A stretch of 64,000 nt of DNA, taken from the NCBI GenBank assembly GCA_022559985.1, contig JAFJTR010000008.1, positions 186,001 to 250,000 of the forward strand, read 5' to 3'. Below are positions 43,864 to 52,985 of this stretch, one piece after another (the stretch's first letter is position 1; each line of letters opens with the position of its first letter). Position numbers and translations under genes: made by a program. Source of the DNA: Parastagonospora avenae f. sp. tritici 18332-5 (lineage: Eukaryota > Ascomycota > Dothideomycetes > Pleosporales > Phaeosphaeriaceae). Under the pieces are notes generated by a model that saw only the letters and a program-made list of their open reading frames with translations, was not told where the DNA came from and ran no database searches.

Positions 43864-45226
43864 ATGTTGATGGCAACACAGTCACCGACGACAGTCGTCG
43901 CCGTCACAGCACTAATGCTCGCCCTCGACATCATAGTAGTATTCCTGAGGGTCATGGCTCGAAAACAAAGACTGCAGCCTCTAAAAGCCGACGACTGGTT
44001 TTGTTTCATTGCGCTGGTAAGCTGGCCCATCCCTTCGCTCACCATGACCACACAAAACTAAAATGTATCTCAGACACTCTCCTTCGGACTCGCAACCACG
44101 CTCTTCATCGGTAAATACATCTAAGATACTTTCAACGACCCATGACTGACTGAGTCTCAAGGCGTCGCTCAAAAAGCACTCGCATATCCCACCCCGACTA
44201 CCGTGCCGCTGCGGATTCGGATTGCACTTGATACATCCAACGAGAAGACCATTATTGTGAGTAGAGTAATTTGCTTCCGCGCTTAAAACCCTAGGCATGT
44301 CAGTAGACTGACATCATCATCAGCTCCAATACATCTTCCTCGTAATCTCCGCGCCCACGCTGGGCGCCATCAAAATCAGCGTCGTATGCTTCTACCGCCG
44401 CATCTTCGTGGTTGACAAGACGAATCTGCGCGACATCTCCAATGCCATGTACATCTTCGTGATCGCGCTCGTTAGCCTCTGGACAGGTGGGTTCTGTTTT
44501 GCATTCATGTTCTCCTGCAAAGGCGAATTTGCAGCGTTTTGGACCTCGGCGATCAGCCTGATCACCAGGTGTGTAAATACGCTAGAACTGTTCTTCGCAT
44601 TTGCGGTGTCCGATTTCATATCGGATTGTGTGATTATTGTGCTGCCGATTCCCATGGTGAGTTTGTACATGTCGTGATAGCAGGGATGGAAAGCTGATGG
44701 GGGCAGATTTTGGGCCTGCATTACCAATGACGAGGAAGTTGGGTGTGTTGTTTGTATTCCTGCTTGGGATACTGTAAGTTCCATCTCGCTCCTAGATTTT
44801 GATCAGAAGGCTGACTCTGAAGTGCCACTGTCGCATCCTTGATTCGCATGATCTGGGTGACTTGGGCGCGCAGTGTCGGTTTCGATGTCACACTTGATCA
44901 AAACCGTAAGCTACATCTCTCAACATAATCCGTGAAGGCAATCTACTGACCACTTGTCCATAGTGCTCATCACAACTTCGTTGTTCTGGAATATGCTCGA
45001 AGTGTCCCTTGGGATCATCGCATCATGCCTACCTACGCTTCGAGGACTTGCCAAGAACAAGTCTGTTGATTCGCTTTTCAATAGCAACCAAGACAAGTTC
45101 TCGGTTCAGTCGGTTAGTGTTGCTAACAAGAGCAAAGACGGTTCGGGATCCATAGGTATCCAACGCAAGGATAGCTCAGGACAAGAGACTGACTTTACTA
45201 CTGTGGCTAATCACGGCGCCGTGTGA
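43864..45226 (+). CDS. Rhodopsin-like (PTH11-related) seven-helix integral membrane protein
   Basis: Fungal 'rhodopsin domain' membrane proteins are common in pathogens and in secondary-metabolite loci; their ligands are mostly unknown. Seven exons: 43864-44016, 44074-44110, 44162-44256, 44324-44656, 44707-44773, 44823-44905, 44964-45226. Family landmarks are LKADDWFCFIAL, LQYIFLVISAPTLGAIKISV, VVCFYRRIF, CVNTLELFFAFAVSDFISD, LPIPM, MTRKLGVLFVFLLG and SLIRMIWVTWARSV. Intron 4 is the problem. Its perfect donor (GTGAGT at 44657) with the GCAG acceptor at 44706 leaves the downstream frame one base out; a weaker donor (GTTTGT at 44661) restores frame and would give 344 residues, with one residue more than usual between PIPM and LPMTRK. 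The gene is thus either intact with an unusual donor or broken by a one-base loss. Confidence 0.75.
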
Positions 45227-45559
45227 AAGCACCAAATGACTGAGACATAGAAGATAGAAATGGGGATTTATTTCATGTTCTGTGATATGTGTTCAAAGGA
45301 GTGACAATTTTTAATCATTTATCAATGCTATTCAATGAGTGTCATCGCCACATCTTTACAGCGACTATCCGTGGCCCGCACTTTCTCCATCCTCGTGCGT
45401 CACCTGCCTGCAAAGCCACACATTGAGTCACTTCTGACTCTCTTCTATCTCCACACGCTCAGCAATCTCTAGAACCCTAACACCAAACATACCGTTAGTC
45501 GCCCCCTCTCAAGATTCTCACTCAATCGTTCCGTGCCCCTCCGTCACGCGCGTAGGTAA
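45227..45559. other. Intergenic between convergent genes
   Basis: 3' regions of the rhodopsin-like gene and the peptide precursor. Nothing else is seen. Confidence 0.5.
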
Positions 45560-46160
45560 CTACACGCTATCTTCCACATCCTCCTTACCAACATGAGCCT
45601 TCATCTGATGGTTGCGTTTCTCCACATCCCCCTTAGCCGCCTCCGCCTCAACAGCAGCCGAGTACGGTGTGTAGCTCTCATAATAAGCCCCATACGTCCC
45701 GTACCCGTCGTACTTGTCGTACTCGCCATCCGTCGCCATTTTCATCGAATGCGTACGCTTCTCTGAGACAAGGTTAGCTGCATAAGTACGCGCGTTCAGG
45801 GGTAAGACTTGCCCATGTTCATCTTGGTGGCTTCTGCTTCGACGGCCGCAGAGTAGGGGACGTAGGTGCCGTAGGGCGCGTAGGAGGGGTATTTGGTGTA
45901 GTTGATGTCTTGGGCTGCGTGGACGGAGGGGTCGCGTTCTGTATTGGCGTGGGCTGATGCTGTCAGCACTTCTCATGACATGAGAGCTGTGAGTGATTCT
46001 TACCGGTTTGTATCTTCGCGGCTTCCGCTTCGACGGCGGCCGAGTATGGGGCATAGCTCTTGTATGGATCATATGTCCCGTAGCTACGGTCCGTTCCCAT
46101 CTCGATGGGAGCAGCGACAGCCATGGCGGCTAAGCCAGCGAAAGCGAGTGCGTAACGCAT
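45560..46160 (-). CDS. Secreted precursor with three tyrosine-rich repeats and Kex2 sites (candidate RiPP precursor)
   Basis: Exons 46160-46004, 45953-45813 and 45762-45560 sum to 501 bases (166 residues). Residues 1-17 are a signal peptide (MRYALAFAGLAAMAVAA). Three repeats follow, each a Tyr-rich stretch (SYGTYDPYKSYAPY; YTKYPSYAPYGTYVPY; YDKYDGYGTYGAYYESYTPY) running into the conserved PYSAAVEAEAAK (residues 38-49, 85-96 with one change, 132-143). The period is exactly 47 residues, the length of exon 2. Lys-Arg sites preceded by Glu lie at 101-102 and 148-149. Both introns are 50 bases, phase 1; intron 2 (45763-45812) has a GC donor (GCAAGT) with branch CTAAC and acceptor CTCAG. The layout matches UstA-like precursors (signal peptide, repeated cores, Kex2 sites), and a UstYa-like gene is divergent from it. 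Alternatives: a repetitive cell-surface protein or a pheromone-like precursor; no known core sequence was recognised. Confidence 0.78.
45632..46049 (-). repeat. Three-unit repeat, period 191 bases (141 exon + 50 intron)
   Basis: The twelve conserved codons lie at 46014-46049, 45823-45858 and 45632-45667, exactly 191 bases apart each time. Units 1 and 3 differ at eight of twelve codons, all silently; units 1 and 2 differ at four codons silently and one with amino-acid change. The duplications are therefore old and the peptide segment has been kept by selection. Confidence 0.85.
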
Positions 46161-47168
46161 ATTGAGAGCGTTAGGTATAGTGTTGAGCTTTGGGAAAGGG
46201 ATTGAGATTGAACAGTCGCGTGAGCTTTTCTCTTCGGTGTCCAGTCCCGGTCGTCTTATGTAGAGGTCGCTACATGTAACATGCATCCCGATTGAGAAGG
46301 ATGAGGCGTCCCGTCCCAGGCGTTACACATTGTGTTACTCGCATGACAATTGGGATGTCGGTGTGTGTTGCTCTACGCCAGCCTGCATTTTGTCACAGTT
46401 TGCTTGCTTTCGGGATGTTGGCCGGACCAATATTACAGGACCGGCTTGGAGGGACAAATGAGCTGGCAGGGCCATGGTATAAGGCTGTTCTGAGCCACGG
46501 TGGGATTCAAATGATATGACTGGATTTGCTTGAGGAAGTGCTGGTCACGACACCAAAGTTTGTCGGGTCAATAGAGGCCTAGACTGTGCAAAGCTATGCG
46601 CTGTACGTGAGCTTAAGCTGCATGTTATATTGATAAAACACAACCCAAGCATTCCTGTAGACGTCAATGCCGATCGCTGGGTCTGATCAGCCACCTTGTT
46701 GATCAAAGGGTTGGCCGAGAAGAAGTCTGCTGATCTACAACATCTGTTAGCATTTGTCTAGCGTTGTAGCAAGTGTGTGATAAAAGCCCTAGGGCCAGGT
46801 CCTACTTGACCCCGGCTCCGCTAAAGCAAGGACCGTCTCCAGATCTATAAGCTTCTTGCTCCGTCCGAAAGACAAGTTTGGTTCCTAGTTTGCCGCCAGC
46901 AACGTTTATGACAGGTATGAGCTGACCATGTCCCCGATCACAGTGACACCCGGTCATTATGTCGTTACACCAGCTCCTGATATGGCCACAATGTACGACG
47001 ATAGAATGCTATCAGTGCCAAGAATTGGACTTTTCTCACCGGTGACTGTGGGTAGTTCGGTTCTGTTTGTCATGCAAAGAGTCTGATAATTCTTTCAGCA
47101 GTCTGCCAGATAATTTGACCCTTTTCATCCATATTCACATTGGCTCCACCCTCTTCACCAAATCTGCA
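46161..47168. promoter_or_regulatory. Shared promoter region of the divergent precursor and UstYa-like genes
   Basis: About 1.0 kb separates the two start codons, with no gene between. It includes an inverted pair GCCGG/CCGGC (next entry). The divergent arrangement of precursor and modifying enzyme would allow joint control. Confidence 0.55.
46421..46445. promoter_or_regulatory. Inverted CCGG-containing pair, possible Zn2Cys6 regulator site
   Basis: GCCGG at 46421-46425 and CCGGC at 46441-46445 are perfect inverted arms separated by 15 bases. Paired CGG triplets are the usual targets of Zn2Cys6 regulators. Such a pair can also occur by chance in 1 kb. Confidence 0.3.
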
Positions 47169-48236
47169 ATGCTCGCAAACCTCTTCCAAAGCCGACTCAA
47201 GCACACGCACACACGCGTACCTCAACAGGACTCGGAGAGCCTGGACAGCGATACTCTTCTACCTTCGGACCCTTCGACCGCATCTCCTTCGCTCAAAGCC
47301 AGTGCTCTCGACCGGTCAAGTCGAGACATAAGAGTAGCTGCAAAGACCCTACTGCTTAGTACTGCTGTTTATCTTGTCGTCGGTCTGTGGCTGGCGTACG
47401 GTGTCCGAAATGCTGCTGTCGTTACTGACGTAGATGGTTTTTGCATGCATCATGTCTCGCGCTACTGTAAGAACCTGCAATGATATACTCCGTTACCTCG
47501 CTGACAAGAGAAGCGCCGGTTGTCAAAAATGTGAATCCTGGCTGGCACGACAAGCTGTTCAATGGGAGCTTCCTGCACCAGAATGAGTACCGGCAGCCAG
47601 CAGGCCCAGAGACCGACGCTGCTTGGGAAGCTCTGGGTGTCAACTGTAAGTTTGCTCGACGTCTGTATGTGTGCCCAAGGACTGACGAATGCAGATCGAA
47701 GCGTAGTTGTACCCCTAGACGAAGCTGAGCAAACCGGACTGCGACCTGAGCAGGTCCAGATAAGCCAAGAGTACGGTGGTGGCTTCCCAGCAAACGTGGA
47801 AGGTCTGCATCATTTGCACTGCCTGGTAAGAACGTTGTCGATATGACTTTCTTGAATTGGTACTGATATGGTACAGAATCTCCTGCGCAAGGCTCTGCAT
47901 TGGAATTACGACTACTATAAGGCACTCGGGGAGGGCGCCTTTGTGAATAGCGAGTATATCGTAAGAGTGCATACGACTCACTGCCTCGACATCATTAGGC
48001 AAGTGTTGATGTGCAATCCGGATGTCGGAGTACTTGGCCAAGTCTGGTGGCAGCCCGAAGACGAAGACTCTCCTTCAGCTTTTGTCGACTTCAATACAGT
48101 GCATCGATGTCGTGACTACGAAGCAGTCAGAGCCTGGGCCGAGGCAAACCAACTGCCTCCAGAAGATCAGGTGAACATGTCGCGATTCTACGAGATGCCT
48201 AAGCCAGGAGCCTCGGTATTGACGGAGATCCCTTAA
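47169..48236 (+). CDS. UstYa-like (DUF3328) oxidase, intact
   Basis: Predicted type II membrane enzyme of the secretory pathway that oxidatively cross-links side chains of ribosomal peptides. Exons 47169-47466, 47514-47645, 47695-47825 and 47877-48236 sum to 921 bases (306 residues). A cytosolic Ser/Asp-rich start is followed by one membrane helix (residues about 57-78, VAAKTLLLSTAVYLVVGLWL), then SPVVKNVNPGWHDKLFNGSF, YRQPAGPETDAAWEALGVN and PLDEAEQTGL. Both HxxHC motifs are present: HHLHC at 182-186 and HTTHC at 219-223, followed by LDIIRQVLMC. The start is the ATG at 47169; longer reading begins at a TTG. Intron 1 uses the third AG after the branch point, because the earlier ones would create stop codons. 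It is divergent from the repeat precursor, the arrangement seen in dikaritin clusters. The substrate is inferred from position only. Confidence 0.88.
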
Positions 48237-48414
48237 GTATGGCTATGCAGTGTTAGTCCACAATGGCATAGCAGAAATACTTTTCTTTACCAGCAGAAGC
48301 TAACAGGCAAAGAGGACCTTTCAAGCCTGGTGATTTGCGCATACATCTGGTGTCCTGCAGTGACCACAGCTGCTTGTGCATATAGATCTCACAGCCAGTA
48401 AATGACTCATACGC

Positions 48415-48999
48415 TCAGTTTTGACGAGGCTTCACGACCCCATCATGGACGATATAGTAGACAACAGTGCTGTCCGAGTCGGCCGTGCCCAGCAACACTC
48501 TCTTTGTCGTCCTCCACGGATTCTCCGGGCGCGCAGGCTCAGAAGCAGCATCTGGCGGGGGAGGCGGCACTGAAGGAATCGCATCGAAAACCTCGGCCAA
48601 TCTTCGCAACGTCCACTTTTCGTTCAGTCTCGTAGGCAGTATCCATTCGCGCTCGGGTTCTGCCTTGACCTGCAAGCCGCTGGTCTCGCCCGCCGCCCTG
48701 TTCGCTTTTCTCTTGCGATCGGCTTCCTTCAGCAGTTCGACTTGCTCATCGGGGTGTATGTAGATGCGCTGCGGGGGGAGGCCAGAGACCAATGGGCGGG
48801 GCAGTGGCGCGTCCGAGAGCGGTGAATGAGTGTGCACGTGCAGGTCGGTCCAGTAGTGCTGGTACTGGAGGTTGTGCTGGACCTGTATCGCGAGCGATTG
48901 CAATTGCGGAAGGTGTGCGCCGGCAGCATCGACTGCAGCGAAGGCTTGCTGCACCAGCGCGGGCACGATTGCCGGCTTTGTGTGCGCAAGAGACGTCAT
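48415..48999 (-). CDS. SEN15: tRNA-splicing endonuclease subunit SEN15
   Basis: Structural subunit of the four-part endonuclease that excises tRNA introns. It is a single exon of 194 residues. The fungal SEN15 core is plain: VQHNLQYQHYWTDLHVHTHS, LPRPLVSGLPPQRIYIHPDE, EWILPTRLNEKWTLRRLAEV and a final beta strand STVVYYIVHDG. A Pro/Ala-rich loop (SVPPPPPDAASEPARPENPW) interrupts the fold, as is usual in filamentous fungi. It starts 274 bases from the divergent GPI-protein gene. This housekeeping gene marks the probable right border of the peptide locus. Confidence 0.9.
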   Translation of the reverse strand: MTSLAHTKPAIVPALVQQAFAAVDAAGAHLPQLQSLAIQVQHNLQYQHYWTDLHVHTHSPLSDAPLPRPLVSGLPPQRIYIHPDEQVELLKEADRKRKANRAAGETSGLQVKAEPEREWILPTRLNEKWTLRRLAEVFDAIPSVPPPPPDAASEPARPENPWRTTKRVLLGTADSDSTVVYYIVHDGVVKPRQN

Positions 49000-49273
49000 T
49001 GCAGACGGACACGCGGTGTTCGCGGATTATTGGTGGTTGTCGTGTTTTGAATGGTCGGGAAGTGCGAAGGACGCTGTGCTGTAGCGGGAAGGAGCGAAGA
49101 TCGCACTTGCCTAATCCACCACCCCACCAGTCACAAGAGACCGCCGAGCAAGCAAGCTTGAAACATATACGCAAGCCAGATAGCACAGGCCGCGTTGCTT
49201 AAAGGACCTGCTGGCCATGTAAGAAAATGCGTGTTTCTACTTTTCGATCCCAAGAAATTGTCGAAACATAATC

Positions 49274-49874
49274 ATGCTTGCACTCTTCGCTCCCACCGTG
49301 CTGCTTCTGGCTAGCGTAGCCATAGCTCAATCGTCTACACCCAGCGTCGTAACCTACCAGTCGATCCCCCCGGTACCTACAACAGAGGGCGTCTTCACTA
49401 TCCAGACATCTGAGCCCGTCTTCGTGGAGTCGTCTGTCTGTGCAGTTTGCTTCATGGAGCCATGTCCTCCCTGTGCGCAGTTTCAATAAGACCACACCTT
49501 ATATAGTCTGCTAACACGGCCAAGGTGGAACATCATCTGAGGGCTCCATGGGCGTCTTTCCTGGGGAGACACCCATTGTCAGTGGTTCTACAGGCCGCAT
49601 CCCTGCAGTGACAACTGTTGTCAGCGGTTCGACGGGCGTCCTGCCCGGAGAAACACCTATTCCGAGTTCCTTGTTGTCGAGCAACCCGGCTTCTGCTGTG
49701 TCCAGCACCTCAGCACGAACGACACCATCTTCTTCTGCATCCGGAAGTGCTCCTCCTCAACAGTCTACTGCAGCGGCGTCGGCGGTACTGCAGTACGGCG
49801 ACCATTCTGGTCTCTCGCTTGCCTTAGCCGTATCAGGACTGGCGCTCGTTGGTGCTTCTTTGGTTCTTCTCTAA
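49274..49874 (+). CDS. GPI-anchored Ser/Thr-rich cell-wall protein
   Basis: Exons 49274-49472 and 49525-49874 give 182 residues; the 52-base intron has a weak donor (GTGCGC) but a strong branch (GCTAAC) and acceptor CCAAG, and it joins a Cys cluster (CAVCFMEPCPPC) to GTSSEGSMGVFPGETP. It has a signal peptide (MLALFAPTVLLLASVAIAQ), a Cys-rich region (four Cys in 15 residues), two imperfect repeats around GETPIVSGSTG / TTVVSGSTG / GETPIPSS, and a Ser/Ala/Thr-rich stalk. The hydrophobic C-terminus (GLSLALAVSGLALVGASLVLL in part) with small residues before it is a typical GPI-attachment signal. No enzymatic domain is visible, so a structural or surface role is likely. The family is not recognised. 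Confidence 0.8.
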
Positions 49875-51533
49875 GAGGACTTGTAGGATGTTCGGGCATG
49901 TTGAGCTAGCTGTTGAAAAGGACATGAGCTATGTAAAAATGATATCATGAGCAGTCAAGCACTTTCCATGTACTTGCGTGCCCCTTCAAAAAGCGGTAAT
50001 CCGGTAGAGCCTCTGCATGTCGATACGGCTGTTTCTAACCAGGACAGGCGTTCAGGTCATGAACACCTTCCACGACTCGGGCGAACGCTCGGAATGCGGC
50101 AATTGAGCGTGGCTAGCATCAGCAGCAGCGTTGGCCTGGACGGGAGGCGACGGAAGACGCCGTCCACCCCATGTTATGCCCAAGTTAGGAAGCTTGAGCG
50201 AGGTCAACAGCAGTGACCTCGCGGCGAGATGCATCGAAGTGTCAGCACCAGCCGTAGGGCTGAGTAAATGCTTTGCCCAACCTGGGTTATCACAATCTCT
50301 CGCGGCGTGAAGGGACCAATGAGAGGCGACTATGTAAGGCTTGGCAGACCGGAATTGCTTGAGACGCCTGAATCACGATGTAAAACCTGGAGAAAGGACC
50401 CAACGTCAGGAACAGTGCTGATTTGCCATCGCCGGTAAAGCTCCGACTCCAAAGCATCCGTTTGGTAGCCGGGGGTCATTCCGCCCCTGGCAACAACCCT
50501 CCAAACGTTGTCCGCCAGCTTCAACTCCCTGGCGCAAGGGAATAGCCGAACCTCAGTGACCAGTCCGATGTGCTACAACAGAGCGTGTCATAAGGTCATC
50601 AGAATTGTTGTTACTTTTCTGGGCTCATGCCTGGACGTTCGATCTTTTCGATGCTCACAATTTATATACCATCCTAGTCCATCAAGCGCAAGGATCTTGG
50701 CTCTAGGGGAAGCAATCAAAGCTAAACTGGCCACACGCTAGTGAAATTGAGAAAAAGTGATTGTTTTGCGGCATCAAGAGGATCTGGAGATGAAGGCAGG
50801 ACCTAGCAGCAGCAAGAGAGAGAACGCGAGGCTTCAGACGAGCCCTTGGAGAGTGGGTACTGTCAAAGGGGCTGGACGGCGCCACACTACCTGCAGCCCG
50901 CCGAGAAGCGTGCAAAAGCCCACCGTCCACGATTGCCCAGGCCTTGACGGTGAGCCCTAAGCCAGCATCGTTGTTGTTCGAGCTTCGCTGGAACGAGTCA
51001 GCAGCTTTGAATCTCGTTGGGTAACGAACTTGCATTTCATGCGACTCTAGACTTCGGGAACTCCTCCAGAAATTCCTGAATGCATCGTCTAACTCAGAAT
51101 GCGAAACTGAGCTACTCCAATTGGAACATACATCAGTAATATATGGTGTCATCCCAAGACCGCCTGTGCGAGATACCACGTGAATCTTCTAGTGGTACTT
51201 CAGGATGCCATAGCCCGAGCGCGTCATCATCAGCCTTGCAGAGCACAGATCCTGGCCCTGTTGGACTTTTGACAGCCCACACAAAGTTAGTGCCATGGTC
51301 GTTGTGGATTGTCCCGAATGTGCGGTCTTACTTTTAATTACACTTCACCTGGGCAGCTTACACAGTACGACCGATCCGGAGCAATCACGGCATGTACAAC
51401 TCCAATGTTGGTAGCCATATAAAAACATAATATCCTGCTTGCGGTAACAAACTCCTCGTCAGACGCTCTTTACTTTTCATATCGCTCTTTACCACACTCT
51501 TTTATATTTACATTTTACGAGATAATATCGATC
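49875..51533. other. Gene-free stretch of about 1.7 kb upstream of the flavoprotein gene
   Basis: Open frames on both strands (for example 50703-51179 minus) have no family features. The last 60 bases contain TATATT-type A/T-rich sequence, a likely core promoter of the next gene. Confidence 0.5.
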
Positions 51534-52985
51534 ATGCGTTCGTTCGCCACAATCGCCGCGGTTGCGGTCGCCATCCCTATGGCCATCGCAGCGCCCAACA
51601 AAGCCCGGAACTCGGGCAAGATGGAGGCCAAGTACTACTCACCGGAGCAAGTCATCGACACTGATGTCGTGGTCATTGGTGCAGGTGGCATGGGTGCTTA
51701 CTCTGCTATCCAACTCAAAGACGCCGGAAAGAAGGTCGTGGTAGTGGAGTTGAAGGACCGCGTTGGAGGTCACACGGAGACCTACCACGACAGCCAGACC
51801 GGAATCCCTATCGATATGGGTGTTAAGCTGTACCACGACGAGCCTCTAGTGCGCCAGTGGTTCGCCCGCTTCAACCTTTCTCTCGCCCCAAGCCCCGGCA
51901 TACCTGGGGCTGCGGCCGGGCCAAACATGAACGTTGACTTCAGGACTGGACAGGTGATCCCTGGCCTGCCTGCTGCCAACCAGACAGCTATTGGTGCTGC
52001 CATCGCACGGTATGCCGCCGTTATCGCGCAGTGGCCTCAACTCGAGGGTGGCTTCTACCTCCCTGAGCCTATCCCCGAGGATCTCCTCATGCCCTTCGGC
52101 CAGTTCGTTCAGAAGTATCAGCTCGCTGATGCGGTGCAGACTATCTACGTTCTCACTTCTGCTTTTGGCGACGTTCTCGAGATCCCCACATTGCAGGTGA
52201 TCCGCACGTTCTCCCTGGGTCTCCTGAAAACCATGCAGAACTTCCTGACCAGCTCGGTCAACGACAACAGCCTTCTATTCGAGAGACTCACTGCCGAACT
52301 TCTGGCGTCGAAATCTCTACTCCTGTCCTCGAAGGTCACCAAGGTAGCGCGTGTGAGCAAGGTCGATGGCGGCGTCAAGGTTCTTGTCGACACTCCCAAA
52401 GGTCGCCGTCTCATCCAAGCGAAGAAGATGCTCATGGCCATCCCTCCTACTCCCGAGAATCTCCAGACATTTGACCCCAGCGGTGATGAATTAAAGATCT
52501 TCAGCCAATTCACATCCGTTGGCTACTTCACGTCCATCATCAGGCACGCTGCCCCCAACTTCACTGCCGTCAACAACCTGGCAATCGACAGGCCGTACGC
52601 GGTGCCAGCCATGCCCGCAGTGTACAACATCCTTCCTACGACCAACCCTACCCTCAGCCTTGTCTACTTCGGCACCAAGGTTGGCCAAAAGCTTACCTCC
52701 GAGCAGGCCAAGGCTGCCATCATGGCTGATGTCACGCGTTTCAGAACTGTGAACAACATCACCGGCCCCGCGCCCGAGTTCGTTGCATTTGGCAATCACT
52801 CCCCATACAACATGATGCCTAGTGCCGAGGCTACTCGCGCTGGTTTCTACAAGGACCTGTACGGACTGCAGGACAAGCGCAACACTTTCTGGACTGGTGC
52901 AGCTTTCAGGGCTCACGATAGCTCTTCCAGCTGGGCCTTCACCAGCAGGAGCGTGCTGCCTCAGCTGTTGGCCAGCTTGCAGTAG
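51534..52985 (+). CDS. Secreted FAD-dependent amine-oxidase-like oxidoreductase
   Basis: Single exon of 483 residues. A signal peptide (MRSFATIAAVAVAIPMAIAA) precedes the FAD-binding Rossmann fold DTDVVVIGAGGMGAYSAIQL, the acidic strand end VVVVELKDRVGG and the GG motif region of the flavin amine-oxidase superfamily. The middle (PEPIPEDLLMPFGQFVQKYQ) and the LLLSSKVTKVARV segment fit the substrate and FAD domains. The C-terminus contains FWTGAAFRAHDSSSSWAFTS, where the second FAD contact is expected. Several N-x-S/T sites fit secretion. Substrate unknown: amines, amino acids or a peptide are possible. It lies 3.3 kb beyond the UstYa-like gene, separated by SEN15 and the GPI gene, so membership of the peptide cluster is uncertain. 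Confidence 0.82.
   Translation: MRSFATIAAVAVAIPMAIAAPNKARNSGKMEAKYYSPEQVIDTDVVVIGAGGMGAYSAIQLKDAGKKVVVVELKDRVGGHTETYHDSQTGIPIDMGVKLYHDEPLVRQWFARFNLSLAPSPGIPGAAAGPNMNVDFRTGQVIPGLPAANQTAIGAAIARYAAVIAQWPQLEGGFYLPEPIPEDLLMPFGQFVQKYQLADAVQTIYVLTSAFGDVLEIPTLQVIRTFSLGLLKTMQNFLTSSVNDNSLLFERLTAELLASKSLLLSSKVTKVARVSKVDGGVKVLVDTPKGRRLIQAKKMLMAIPPTPENLQTFDPSGDELKIFSQFTSVGYFTSIIRHAAPNFTAVNNLAIDRPYAVPAMPAVYNILPTTNPTLSLVYFGTKVGQKLTSEQAKAAIMADVTRFRTVNNITGPAPEFVAFGNHSPYNMMPSAEATRAGFYKDLYGLQDKRNTFWTGAAFRAHDSSSSWAFTSRSVLPQLLASLQ

Noticed and set aside
45954..45959. Alternative acceptor six bases upstream in precursor intron 1
   Set aside because: It lies almost on the branch point (GCTGACAG) and would break the exact 47-residue period; it would only add two residues.
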